Part shown: positions 38,296 to 46,260 of the stretch, in pieces | Position numbering within the stretch: position 1 is the stretch's first letter | How the letters are laid out: every line of letters starts with the position of its first letter | NCBI RefSeq assembly: GCF_040549465.1 | Contig: NZ_JBEPTL010000001.1 | Coordinates: forward strand, 186,001-250,000 | From: Lacisediminihabitans sp040549465 | GTDB lineage: Bacteria > Actinomycetota > Actinomycetes > Actinomycetales > Microbacteriaceae | Reading direction: 5' to 3' | DNA: 64,000 bases | Program-made: the position numbers and the translations under genes | The notes under the pieces: model-generated | What the model was told of the DNA's origin: nothing | The model's input: the letters and a program-made list of their open reading frames with translations, nothing else | Database searches by the model: none

Positions 38296-39981
38296 ATGAC
38301 TGATGAAGCCAGGGCCGACGAGGTCCGTATCCCCACAGCTATCGACAGCATCGCCGAGGAATGGGTCGACACAGAACTCGACCTCTTTCCCGAATATCGC
38401 GTCTATGTTGGACGCCCTGGGCGCGAGGGTGAGTACGCCGACTACTCACCGGCTGGCGCGGAGCACGCGGTCGCGGAGGTCAGGAAGACTCTCGTCAAGA
38501 TCGAGGCCGCAACGCCGGTCGACGACATCGACGTCGTCACCAAGATGGATCTGAGTCGCGAGCTGCAGCTCTCCATCGACAAGCACGAGGCCGGCTTCGA
38601 CCAGCGGGACCTGAACGTGATCGCCAGCCCGGCCCAGGGACTGCGTGAGATATTCGATCTCGTGCCGACGGCATCCGAAGAGGACTGGACCCACATCGCC
38701 ACACGGCTGCACAACCTCCCTGCCGCGATGGATGGCTACATCGAGACCCTGCGAAGCGGGATCGTGGCGGGGAATGTTCCCGCCATCCGGCAGGTCAGGG
38801 AGATCATCGTCCAGGCAGGCAAGCAGGTCGCCGACACCGGATTCTTCTTCCAGCTTGCCGAGGAGGCCAAGGCCGGGGATTCCGAGCTGCCGGAGTCGCT
38901 GAAGAGCGATCTTGCCACCGGCGCCAGGGAGTCCGCTGCGGCGTACGCGGTGCTCGCCGATTTCCTCCGGAACCAGCTTGCGCAGCACGCGCCGGAACGG
39001 GACGCGGTGGGCCGTGAGATCTACGCGCTCGCCTCGCGTGACTTCCTCGGCGCGACAGTCGACCTCGATGAGACCTACGAATGGGGTATCGAAGAGCTCG
39101 CCAGGATGACAGAGGAGCAGGAATCGATCGCCCGCGAGATCAAGCCGGGGGCATCCGTCGAGGAGGCTATCGAGTTTCTGGGCTCCGACGACAGCCGCAA
39201 GCTGCACGGTACGGATGCGCTGCAGAAGTGGATGCAGGAGACCAGTGATCGCGCAGTCGAGGAGCTGTCGCGCGAACACTTCGACATCCCCGCAGAGGTG
39301 AAGAAGCTCGAATGCATGATCGCCCCAACCCAGGAGGGTGGCATTTACTACACGCCCCCCACCGACGATTTTTCGCGCGCCGGCCGGATGTGGTGGAGCG
39401 TGCCGGAGGGGGTCACAGAGTTCGACACCTGGCGCGAACTGACCACGGTGTATCACGAGGGCGTTCCGGGCCACCACCTTCAGTTGGGCCAAGCCGTATA
39501 CAACAAGGCGCAGCTTAACACCTGGCGCCGGAATGCCGGTACGTCCGGGCACGCTGAGGGCTGGGCGCTCTACGCCGAACGCCTGATGGAGCAGCTCGGC
39601 TACCTCGACGACCCTGCCGATCGCCTCGGTATGCTCGACGGCCAGCGGATGCGTGCGGCGCGAGTCGTGCTCGACATCGGCGTGCACCTCGAGAAAACCC
39701 TGCCCGACGGCTCTGGCCGGTGGACCGGCGATTACGTCTTCGGGTTCCTCGCGAAGAACGTGAACATGAACGACGGGTTCGTTCGGTTCGAGGTGAACCG
39801 TTATCTCGGCTGGCCCGGCCAGGCGCCGTCATACAAGATCGGACAGCGGATCTGGGAGCAGCTCCGCGACGAGTACGCGCGTCGCGAGGGTTCGGCCTTC
39901 GACATCAAGGCCTTCCACAAGAAAGCCCTGGATATCGGGGGTGTCGGCCTCGACACCCTGAAGGCAGCGCTGCTCAAGTAG
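38296..39981 (+). CDS. DUF885 family predicted metallopeptidase
   Basis: Predicted 561-residue cytosolic protein without signal peptide. The C-terminal third has the DUF885 hallmarks: YHEGVPGHHLQ, an HExxxHH-like zinc site, followed about 30 residues later by GHAEGWALYAERLMEQ with the likely glutamate ligand, and then a helical region ending near PGQAPSYKIGQ. The N-terminal 250 residues are helical. Family members are annotated as carboxypeptidase-like zinc peptidases, but the substrate is not known. It is the first gene after the ptsH terminator. Confidence 0.88.
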   Translation: MTDEARADEVRIPTAIDSIAEEWVDTELDLFPEYRVYVGRPGREGEYADYSPAGAEHAVAEVRKTLVKIEAATPVDDIDVVTKMDLSRELQLSIDKHEAGFDQRDLNVIASPAQGLREIFDLVPTASEEDWTHIATRLHNLPAAMDGYIETLRSGIVAGNVPAIRQVREIIVQAGKQVADTGFFFQLAEEAKAGDSELPESLKSDLATGARESAAAYAVLADFLRNQLAQHAPERDAVGREIYALASRDFLGATVDLDETYEWGIEELARMTEEQESIAREIKPGASVEEAIEFLGSDDSRKLHGTDALQKWMQETSDRAVEELSREHFDIPAEVKKLECMIAPTQEGGIYYTPPTDDFSRAGRMWWSVPEGVTEFDTWRELTTVYHEGVPGHHLQLGQAVYNKAQLNTWRRNAGTSGHAEGWALYAERLMEQLGYLDDPADRLGMLDGQRMRAARVVLDIGVHLEKTLPDGSGRWTGDYVFGFLAKNVNMNDGFVRFEVNRYLGWPGQAPSYKIGQRIWEQLRDEYARREGSAFDIKAFHKKALDIGGVGLDTLKAALLK

Positions 39982-39989
39982 CGCGCCCG

Positions 39990-40634
39990 ATGCCACCAGC
40001 ACCTCAACGTCTCTCTCCCTACGAGGCGGTCCTCGGCGACGAACTCTCGAAACTGCATCCGCGGCTTGCTACCTATTTCGCCGCGATTCCCTCCGCGAGT
40101 TCCGGCATCGGCACGGGAACCTTCGATGTCGCGGGCACTCCACGGCGATGGCTGTGGCCGATTCTCTGGGTACTCGGTAAACAGGGTGTGATGTTTCCCG
40201 CGTGGGAGCACGACCTGGCCTTCACGGTGTTCAACCATCCCGTCGTCGATGCCAGAGGCAACCCGGCAATCGTTGCGATCCGCACCTTCCATTTCTCCAG
40301 GGGTGACCGCAGGATGCGCGACGCGATCACGGCAGAACACGGCGGTCTCGTCGACCATCTCGGCGTCGTCCGTCGCTACGTCGCCGGGCTGGACTGCGCG
40401 GTCGTCGATGGTTCGCTCCGGCTCGCATCGACGATCCTGGCCATCCGTATCGGGAACGGGCACATCCGGATTCCGCGCTTCATCGCGCCGAAGGTCACAC
40501 TGCTCGAGAGCTTCGACGACGAGAGCGATTCGCAGCGGGTCTCGGTGACCGTGGAGCTACCACTCGTCGGTAGGCTCTACGAATATTCCGGATGCTTCAG
40601 TTATGAGATCCGGCCGGGGGAGAAGTATCTATGA
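39990..40634 (+). CDS. DUF4166 domain protein
   Basis: Predicted 214-residue protein of the DUF4166 type: FDVAGTPRRWLWPILWVLGK near residue 45, AFTVFNHPVVDARGNPAIVAIRTFHF in the middle and a C-terminal YSGCFSYEI. DUF4166 is often fused or adjacent to an NAD-dependent epimerase-like protein, as here, where the TGA overlaps the next ATG (ATGA). Function unknown. The ATG at 39990 starts eight bases after the DUF885 gene; there is no clear Shine-Dalgarno. Confidence 0.82.
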   Translation: MPPAPQRLSPYEAVLGDELSKLHPRLATYFAAIPSASSGIGTGTFDVAGTPRRWLWPILWVLGKQGVMFPAWEHDLAFTVFNHPVVDARGNPAIVAIRTFHFSRGDRRMRDAITAEHGGLVDHLGVVRRYVAGLDCAVVDGSLRLASTILAIRIGNGHIRIPRFIAPKVTLLESFDDESDSQRVSVTVELPLVGRLYEYSGCFSYEIRPGEKYL

Positions 40635-41599
40635 CCGACAGCATTGTGATCGCCGGCGCTTCGGGATTCATCGGGCGGTACCTCGCCAGGGCTTTCCGCG
40701 CAGAGGGCAGTACGGTGTCGCTGATCGGACGACGGGGTGCGGATGCTGCCTGGGGCGACACCGCAGCCATCACCGCGCTGCTCGACGGGGCCGACCTGCT
40801 GATCAACATGGCAGGCAAGAGCGTCAACTGCCGCTACACACCGGCAAACCGTGCTGAGATCCTTCGATCACGGGTCGAGACGACGCGAGAGCTCTCGGCG
40901 GCGATCCAGGCCTGTGCCGCTCCGCCTCCGCTGTGGATTAATTCGTCGACGGCGACGATCTACCGTCATGCCGAGGACCGTACGATGACCGAGTCGACAG
41001 GCGAGCTTGGCCAGGGTTTCTCGGTGGAGATCGCCAGGGCATGGGAGAAGGAACTCTTCGACGGCGACCTCCCCGGCACGCGCAGAGTGGCCCTGCGCAT
41101 GGCTATCGTGCTGGGCGACGGCAGCGCGCTCCTTCCGCTCATCCGTCTCGCGCAGTTCGGGCTTGGCGGTCCCCAGCTCGACGGACGCTGGTTTTCGACG
41201 GCAGCGCGGCGTGCCGCCGGTACCTTTCACGTGTTCCGCGCTCGAAACGGATCGCAAAAGTTCAGCTGGATCCACATCGCGGACGTGCTGGGGATCATCC
41301 GGTTTCTCCGCACTCGGGACGACCTCGACGGCACCATCAACGCGAGCTCGCCCCACCCTTCGGACAACAGGACGGTGATGAGCACTCTCCGCCGGGTACT
41401 CCGAGTGCCTATCGGCATTCCCGCGCCACGCTGGATGCTCGAGGTCGGTTCCGCCGTCATCCACACCGAGACCGAGCTCGTGCTGAAGAGCCGTTGGGTG
41501 GTTCCTGAGCGCCTCGAAGTGGCGGGATATGCATTCGAGCATCCCGAGTTGGAGGAAACTCTGCGCGACATCGTGGATGGTCGACGCCAGCACGCCTGA
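40631..41599 (+). CDS. NAD(P)-dependent epimerase-like protein (TIGR01777/DUF1731)
   Basis: Predicted 322-residue extended short-chain dehydrogenase. The Rossmann motif GASGFIGRYLARAF lies at residues 9-22, LINMAGKSVNCRY is the family-specific active-site start, and INSSTATIY replaces the usual YxxxK context. The C-terminal part (VPIGIPAPRWMLEVGS, SRWVVPERLEVAGYAFEHP) is the DUF1731 tail. Related to SDR39U1; substrate unknown. Coupled by overlap with the DUF4166 gene. Confidence 0.9.
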   Translation: MTDSIVIAGASGFIGRYLARAFRAEGSTVSLIGRRGADAAWGDTAAITALLDGADLLINMAGKSVNCRYTPANRAEILRSRVETTRELSAAIQACAAPPPLWINSSTATIYRHAEDRTMTESTGELGQGFSVEIARAWEKELFDGDLPGTRRVALRMAIVLGDGSALLPLIRLAQFGLGGPQLDGRWFSTAARRAAGTFHVFRARNGSQKFSWIHIADVLGIIRFLRTRDDLDGTINASSPHPSDNRTVMSTLRRVLRVPIGIPAPRWMLEVGSAVIHTETELVLKSRWVVPERLEVAGYAFEHPELEETLRDIVDGRRQHA

Positions 41600-41650
41600 T
41601 GACCCGCATCGCTGACGAAATCCGCTCGCAACGAACCCGGAACTCACAGA

Positions 41651-41680
41651 TTGCCGAGCCGAACAGATTACAGCTAAGCT
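41651..41680 (+). promoter_or_regulatory. Possible rpsA promoter
   Basis: TTGCCG (41651-41656), an 18-base spacer and TAAGCT (41675-41680) form a plausible vegetative promoter. It predicts a leader of about 124 bases before the rpsA ATG. The rest of the 211-base gap shows no hairpin I would call an attenuator. Confidence 0.4.
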
Positions 41681-41810
41681 AGAACGTCACATTTGTGGCA
41701 TCCTGTCCGCCTGCCTGTCGCGGAAACTCAGAACCGGTTTGAAACAAACCACACTGCGACGGCCCGAAAGGTGCTGGTCAACAGCACATCCATCCTGGAG
41801 CAACTACTAC

Positions 41811-43262
41811 ATGACAATCGTAACGACCACTGGCCCCAAGCAGGTCGCCATCAATGACATTGGATCTGCTGAAGATTTTCTCGCCGCGGTCGAAAAGACG
41901 CTGAAGTTCTTCAACGACGGAGACCTCATCGAAGGTGTCGTCGTCAAAATCGATCGTGACGAGGTCCTCCTCGACGTCGGTTACAAGACTGAGGGTGTCA
42001 TCCCCTCTCGCGAACTCTCCATCAAGCACGACGTCGACCCCTCAGAGGTCGTCCAGGTCGGCGACAGCGTTGAGGCGCTGGTCCTCCAGAAGGAAGACAA
42101 AGAAGGCCGCCTCATCCTCTCCAAGAAGCGTGCTCAGTACGAGCGTGCGTGGGGCGATGTCGAGAAGATCAAGGATGCCGACGGCGTCGTCACCGGTTCC
42201 GTCATCGAGGTCGTCAAGGGCGGCCTCATCGTCGATATCGGACTCCGCGGATTCCTCCCGGCATCGCTCATCGAGCTGCGCCGTGTTCGCGACCTCACGC
42301 CGTACCTCGGCCAGGAGATCGAAGCGAAGATCCTCGAGCTCGACAAGAACCGCAACAATGTCGTCCTGAGCCGCCGCGCGCTGCTCGAGCAGACGCAAAG
42401 CGAAAGCCGCACGACCTTCCTCAACAACCTCGCTAAGGGCCAGGTTCGTAAGGGTGTCGTCTCCTCGATCGTCAACTTCGGTGCCTTCGTGGACCTGGGC
42501 GGCGTCGACGGTCTGGTTCACGTCTCCGAGCTCTCCTGGAAGCACATCGAGCACGCATCAGAGGTTGTCGAGGTTGGCCAGGAGGTCACCGTCGAGATCC
42601 TCGAAGTCGATCTCGACCGCGAGCGTGTCTCCCTGTCGCTCAAGGCGACGCAGGAAGACCCGTGGCAGGTCTTCGCCCGCACCCACGCCATCGGCCAGGT
42701 TGCGCCGGGTAAGGTCACCAAGCTCGTTCCCTTCGGCGCGTTCGTTCGCGTCGCAGAGGGCATTGAGGGCCTGGTTCACATCTCCGAGCTCTCCGGCAAG
42801 CACGTCGAGTTGGCTGAGCAGGTCGTCTCGGTCGGCGACGAGGTCTTCGTCAAGGTCATCGACATCGACCTCGAGCGTCGCCGCATCTCTCTCTCGCTGA
42901 AGCAGGCGAACGAGGGCGTCGACCCCGAGGGCACCGAGTTCGACCCGGCACTCTACGGAATGCTCACCGAGTACGACGACCAGGGCAACTACAAGTACCC
43001 TGACGGCTTCGACCCGGAGACCAACGAGTGGAAGGAAGGCTTCGAGACCCAGCGCGAGAAGTGGGAGCAGGACTACGCTGCGGCCCAGGCTCGCTGGGAA
43101 GCCCACAAGAAGCAGGTTGCCACGGCTGATGAGAACATCACCGACGCGCCCGCAGCTGCGGCTGCCGGCTCCTCCTTCTCGAGCGACTCCGAGTCTGCGG
43201 GAACCCTCGCCGACGACGAGGCCCTCGCTGCACTTCGCGAGAAGCTGTCCTCCAACAACTAG
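41811..43262 (+). CDS. rpsA: 30S ribosomal protein S1
   Basis: Predicted 483-residue S1, which binds mRNA on the small subunit. Four S1 repeats are visible: about residues 37-107, 124-191, 210-280 and 295-366; the last two (GAFVDLGGVDGLVHVSELS and GAFVRVAEGIEGLVHISELS) are the best conserved. The last 115 residues are acidic and of low complexity. Actinobacterial S1 has this four-repeat form, against six in E. coli. ATG at 41811 begins the conserved sequence; an upstream in-frame start at 41739 is not supported. Confidence 0.97.
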   Translation: MTIVTTTGPKQVAINDIGSAEDFLAAVEKTLKFFNDGDLIEGVVVKIDRDEVLLDVGYKTEGVIPSRELSIKHDVDPSEVVQVGDSVEALVLQKEDKEGRLILSKKRAQYERAWGDVEKIKDADGVVTGSVIEVVKGGLIVDIGLRGFLPASLIELRRVRDLTPYLGQEIEAKILELDKNRNNVVLSRRALLEQTQSESRTTFLNNLAKGQVRKGVVSSIVNFGAFVDLGGVDGLVHVSELSWKHIEHASEVVEVGQEVTVEILEVDLDRERVSLSLKATQEDPWQVFARTHAIGQVAPGKVTKLVPFGAFVRVAEGIEGLVHISELSGKHVELAEQVVSVGDEVFVKVIDIDLERRRISLSLKQANEGVDPEGTEFDPALYGMLTEYDDQGNYKYPDGFDPETNEWKEGFETQREKWEQDYAAAQARWEAHKKQVATADENITDAPAAAAAGSSFSSDSESAGTLADDEALAALREKLSSNN

Positions 43263-43297
43263 CTTTTGCGCTAGGGAGCGACATCAACGTTCCACCA

Positions 43298-43335
43298 CGA
43301 AACGGCCGGGCCCTCTATTGGGTCCGGCCGTTTCG
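43298..43335 (+). terminator. Strong hairpin terminator after rpsA
   Basis: Bases 43298-43313 (CGAAACGGCCGGGCCC) pair with 43320-43335 around a six-base loop TCTATT, with one G-U pair. The AAA/TTT ends form part of the stem. It lies 36 bases after the rpsA stop. Confidence 0.75.
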
Positions 43336-43363
43336 GCGTCCTTGTCCATCGCCGACCGCCCGC

Positions 43364-43376
43364 TAGCATTGCCTGC
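43364..43376 (+). promoter_or_regulatory. -10 element for leaderless coaE transcript
   Basis: TAGCAT at 43364-43369 ends seven bases before the GTG at 43377. TTGTCC lies 16 bases upstream as a -35. No Shine-Dalgarno. Confidence 0.5.
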
Positions 43377-43988
43377 GTGTATCTCATCGGGCTCACCGGC
43401 GGCATTGCCTCCGGAAAAACTGTCGTCGCACATCGCCTGGCAGAGCGCGGAGCCGTTCATGTAGACGCCGACCAGCTCGCCCGCGAGGTGGTCGAACCGG
43501 GCACTCCGGGACTCGCAGCGATCGCCGAACGCTTCGGTTCGGGCGTGCTCGCCGCGGATGGTTCCCTCGATCGCGCCGCACTCGGTGCTGTAATCTTCTC
43601 CGATGCCGAGGCGAGACTCGATCTCAACGGCATTACGCATCCGGCTATCAAGCAGCTTACGAAAAAACTCTTCGTCGAGGCGGAGGAACGCGACCCTCGC
43701 GCCGTAGTGGTCTACGACGTTCCACTCCTGGTCGAGGCGATGAAGGGTGACGGCTATCACCAGTTCGATCTCGTCGTGGTCGTGAATGCCAGCACAGAAA
43801 CTCGGATGTCCCGGCTCATCGAGCTGCGCGGCCTCAGCCGCGAGGAGGCGACTCACCGACTCAGCTCGCAGGCGACCGACACGGACAGGCTCGCCATCGC
43901 CGACGTGGTGATCGACAGCAACGGTTCCCTCGACGACACCCTGCGGCAGGCTGACGCGCTCTGGGAACGGGTTCGTTCACGGGCCTGA
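43377..43988 (+). CDS. coaE: Dephospho-CoA kinase
   Basis: Predicted 203-residue kinase for the last step of coenzyme A synthesis. The P-loop is GLTGGIASGKT at residues 5-15, then HVDADQLAREVVEPG, the lid and VYDVPLLVEA. Mycobacterial CoaE carries a long C-terminal UPF0157 extension; this one does not and matches the short bacterial form. rpsA-coaE order is conserved in actinobacteria. Confidence 0.96.
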   Translation: MYLIGLTGGIASGKTVVAHRLAERGAVHVDADQLAREVVEPGTPGLAAIAERFGSGVLAADGSLDRAALGAVIFSDAEARLDLNGITHPAIKQLTKKLFVEAEERDPRAVVVYDVPLLVEAMKGDGYHQFDLVVVVNASTETRMSRLIELRGLSREEATHRLSSQATDTDRLAIADVVIDSNGSLDDTLRQADALWERVRSRA

Positions 43989-44022
43989 GCGCTTCGCGAG
44001 TCGATCGCTAAGGTGGCGCCTA

Positions 44023-44038
44023 TGGAGTTCGGACTCCA
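44023..44038. promoter_or_regulatory. Inverted repeat upstream of the toxin-antitoxin pair
   Basis: TGGAGT-TCGG-ACTCCA is a perfect six-base dyad, 17 bases before the -10 of the antitoxin gene. It could be a regulator site over the -35 region or a small coaE terminator. Confidence 0.35.
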
Positions 44039-44054
44039 GCAGCAATGACGTTGG

Positions 44055-44068
44055 TATACTTAAAGTAT
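44055..44068 (+). promoter_or_regulatory. Antitoxin promoter with overlapping operator palindrome
   Basis: TATACT (44055-44060) ends six bases before the ATG at 44067, predicting a leaderless transcript. The 13-base palindrome ATACTT-A-AAGTAT (44056-44068) covers the -10 and the first two bases of the start codon, the right place and size for autorepression by a ribbon-helix-helix antitoxin. Confidence 0.6.
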
Positions 44069-44303
44069 GACTACTACGATCAAGGTCAGTGACGGGCTGC
44101 GAGATCGCTTGAAGATCCAGGCTGCTCGGGATGGCCTGACTTTGGGTGCCCATCTGGCCCGTCTCGCCGACGCGGACGACCGCGCGCACCGGTTGAGTGC
44201 TCTCAAGACTGCGATCGTTCGCACATCGAATGCGGATGCGGTGTTCTACGCCGCCGAGACCGCCGAGTGGGAGCGTACCGAACTCACTAACCTGACAGCG
44301 TGA
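44067..44303 (+). CDS. Ribbon-helix-helix antitoxin (MazE-like)
   Basis: Predicted 78-residue antitoxin. The first 45 residues form a ribbon-helix-helix DNA-binding unit: strand TTTIKVSDGLRDRLK, then helices (IQAARDGLTLGAHLARLA). The C-terminal part (VFYAAETAEWERTELTNL) would wrap the toxin. The GTG of the toxin gene overlaps its TGA by four bases, the classic layout of such pairs. It probably represses its own promoter at the palindrome directly upstream. Confidence 0.85.
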   Translation: MTTTIKVSDGLRDRLKIQAARDGLTLGAHLARLADADDRAHRLSALKTAIVRTSNADAVFYAAETAEWERTELTNLTA

Positions 44304-44644
44304 GCGATTTGGACCTAGGGCCGGGCGTTGTTGCCTGGGCGACGCTCGAGCCTGTGCGTGGCCACGAGCAGGGCGGCCATCGACCCGTCCTCGTGGTCGC
44401 CTCGACGGGGTATCTGGATGCCGTCACAACGCTCGTGATTGTCCTTCCGATCTCGACGGTGGACCGGGGGTGGCCGAACCACATTGCGATCGACGGGCCG
44501 AGTGGCCTCGATCGGCCGTCGTGGATCATGAGCGAACAGCCGCGCACCCTCTCACGCGATCGGATCACCGGGATCGCCGGAGCGGTCTCCCCAGGATGCT
44601 TCAACTCGGCGCGGGTATGGCTGCGCGACTTCCTCGACCTCTGA
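44300..44644 (+). CDS. MazF/PemK family mRNA interferase toxin
   Basis: Predicted 114-residue endoribonuclease toxin. The fold's first strands are VVAWATLEP and HRPVLVVAS, followed by VIVLPISTV and then SWIMSEQPRTLSRDRI, which corresponds to the MazF segment with the conserved basic and polar active-site residues. The C-terminus INSARVWLRDFLDL-like helix closes the domain. Expected to cut mRNA at short sequence motifs when free of its partner. It converges on the M56 protease gene, with about 180 bases between showing no gene. Confidence 0.88.
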   Translation: MSDLDLGPGVVAWATLEPVRGHEQGGHRPVLVVASTGYLDAVTTLVIVLPISTVDRGWPNHIAIDGPSGLDRPSWIMSEQPRTLSRDRITGIAGAVSPGCFNSARVWLRDFLDL

Positions 44645-44822
44645 CCCAAACGTCGTGCACGCTGGCGAAGGCGAAGGCGTATCGGCAGCGGACGGCGATG
44701 CGGGTATGGCCAAAGAGGCGACAATCGCGCGGTATCGTCGACAGAGTGATAGCCCCGAGCTACTGCTGAGCGCCAATCACCCTTCTATTACTGGTCAGAC
44801 CCCGAAACGGGCGCTCAAGCGC
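44645..44822. other. Intergenic stretch between toxin and M56 gene
   Basis: About 178 bases between two converging genes. The frames here do not resemble any protein I know, and there is no convincing terminator hairpin or repeat apart from a short GCGCTCAAGCGCTC duplication near 44812. Confidence 0.5.
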
Positions 44823-45791
44823 TCATCCGATGATGGCCGGGGCGAGGATCAGGGCCGTCGGCACCGCCAGAAGCGCGATTCCACACACCAGGGCGAAGGC
44901 GCGCGCCGCTGCGCCGAATGGCCGGCCAGGGGTGATGAGGCGAGCGAGGCGGCGTTCGGCTGAGGCACCGTCTGCGGCGAGAGCGCTGGCCGCGGCATCC
45001 GACTCTGCGCTGTTCAGGCTGGACATCGCAGGGGGAGCATTGGAAGCCGAAGCCACCAGCGCGATCGAGGATGCGAGAGCTGCATCCGGGACCTGCTGGC
45101 GAGCGCGGTCATCGGCGAGCATCTCGACGAGCACGGTGACGGCATCGAGCGCGCGCGTGGCGATGGGAAACCAGGGGAGGGATCCTCGCCAGGCGCGGAA
45201 GGCGACCAGCAGCAGGTGATGACGCTGAGTGGCGTGTGCCGTTTCGTGGGCGATCACGGCCCGGAGCTGTTCGTCATCGAGAAGGTCGACCAGACCGGCA
45301 GAGAGCACCGTGACGGAGCGGGTGGTCCCTGGCAGGCAGTAGGCAATAGGCGCCTCATGGTCGAGCAAACGCATGCCAGGGCGTTCTGGCATGGGAGTGC
45401 TCAACAGCTGCACCAATTGGTGGTGGCGTTGCCGGGATCGTTCCGCCCTGGCGAAGGTGAGCCCGAGGGTGAGCAGGAGATGCACTCCGAGCAGGATGCC
45501 GCCGCTCACCGCGAACATCTGGAGGAAGCCGGCGCCCGGCGGAAGTGACCCGCTGAGCACCCAGCCAGGGAACGCCGCCAGTCCGCTGGCGAGATCGGGA
45601 CCGAAGGGTTCGAGTCCGTAGGAGAATAGCGCGCCGAGCATCGACAGCCCGCCCGCGAGAGCGATCGCCTGCCACACGATCAGGGCGGTGGCGGGGGCGC
45701 GGGACGGCCAGGATGACCGCGCCAACAGGATCGGAACCGGCCAGGCCAGCGCCACCGCCAGCACAGCAAGCGCCACCCAGGTGATGGTCAC
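44823..45791 (-). CDS. M56 family membrane metalloprotease (BlaR1/MecR1-like)
   Basis: Predicted 322-residue membrane protein with about four to five helices and a zinc protease motif AHETAHATQRHH (HETAH at residues 182-186). The extracellular sensor domain found in BlaR1 is absent, as in the mycobacterial partner of BlaI (Rv1845c). GTG at 45791 was chosen because it starts ten bases after the blaI stop and leads straight into the first helix. In the family such proteases relieve BlaI repression by cleavage; the signal here is unknown. Confidence 0.88.
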   Translation of the reverse strand: MTITWVALAVLAVALAWPVPILLARSSWPSRAPATALIVWQAIALAGGLSMLGALFSYGLEPFGPDLASGLAAFPGWVLSGSLPPGAGFLQMFAVSGGILLGVHLLLTLGLTFARAERSRQRHHQLVQLLSTPMPERPGMRLLDHEAPIAYCLPGTTRSVTVLSAGLVDLLDDEQLRAVIAHETAHATQRHHLLLVAFRAWRGSLPWFPIATRALDAVTVLVEMLADDRARQQVPDAALASSIALVASASNAPPAMSSLNSAESDAAASALAADGASAERRLARLITPGRPFGAAARAFALVCGIALLAVPTALILAPAIIG

Positions 45792-45801
45792 GGTCTGCGA
45801 A

Positions 45802-46170
45802 TTACTTGCCGTCGAGCATGCGTCGAAGCGTGGCTGCTTCGCCCGCGCCAACCTGTCCGACGAAGCGGGCGAGCACCGCTTCCCTGTCGGGGGCCGCGCC
45901 GAGAACCTCGTGCATGAGCTCCGCCATATGGGCGGCGCGACTGGTCGAGGCGCGAAACAGGTGCGGGCGTGTATCGCGATCTCTGGTGACGAAGTCTTTG
46001 GCCTCGAGACGGGAAAGCACGGTGAGAACTGTCGTCACGGCGAGGTCTTTGCCCGCTCCTGCAGCGTTCTCCCGCGAGAGGCCGTCGCGGATGTCGCCGG
46101 CGGTGAGAGCCTCCGCCGAGTCCCAGAGGAGGTCCATGACGGAACGTTCGAGTTCACCGAGTGTTGCCAT
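45802..46170 (-). CDS. blaI: BlaI/MecI/CopY family transcriptional repressor
   Basis: Predicted 122-residue winged-helix repressor: LGELERSVMDLLWDSAEALTAGDIRD is the N-terminal helix pair, TTVLTVLSRLEAKDFVTRDRDTRPHLFRAS the recognition helix and wing, and the C-terminal helices form the dimer with a predicted cleavage region. Divergent from cydA, with three dyad sites in the 90-base gap. The first dyad covers its own -10, so it should be autoregulated, with the M56 protease in the same transcript as antirepressor. Confidence 0.93.
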   Translation of the reverse strand: MATLGELERSVMDLLWDSAEALTAGDIRDGLSRENAAGAGKDLAVTTVLTVLSRLEAKDFVTRDRDTRPHLFRASTSRAAHMAELMHEVLGAAPDREAVLARFVGQVGAGEAATLRRMLDGK

Positions 46171-46182
46171 ACGTGTATTCTA
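46171..46182 (-). promoter_or_regulatory. -10 element for leaderless blaI transcript
   Basis: On the minus strand TAGAAT (46182-46177) ends six bases before the blaI ATG (46170). It lies inside the first BlaI dyad. No Shine-Dalgarno is present. Confidence 0.5.
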
Positions 46183-46194
46183 CACGGCGTAGAA
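46178..46194. promoter_or_regulatory. BlaI-type operator 1
   Basis: TTCTAC-ACGGC-GTAGAA, a perfect six-base dyad with a five-base spacer. It overlaps the blaI -10 element. Confidence 0.7.
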
Positions 46195-46200
46195 ATAAAG

Positions 46201-46217
46201 TTCTACGTGGTGTAGAA
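46201..46217. promoter_or_regulatory. BlaI-type operator 2
   Basis: TTCTAC-GTGGT-GTAGAA, the same arms as operator 1, centred 23 bases away. Confidence 0.7.
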
Positions 46218-46225
46218 AGGAATTG

Positions 46226-46242
46226 TTCTACCCGCAGTAGAA
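46226..46242. promoter_or_regulatory. BlaI-type operator 3
   Basis: TTCTAC-CCGCA-GTAGAA, centred 25 bases after operator 2 and 27 bases before the cydA start, where it could block the cydA promoter or early transcript. Confidence 0.7.
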
Positions 46243-46260
46243 GACGAATCGGAGATTGAC

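Noticed and set aside
41739..41810. N-terminal extension of ribosomal protein S1
   Set aside because: The 24 extra residues are not conserved and no ribosome site precedes that start; family homology starts at 41811.
44655..44963. A 102-codon frame running from the toxin-M56 gap into the M56 gene
   Set aside because: Most of it is antisense to the M56 protease gene; its free part has no homology I recognise and no ribosome site.
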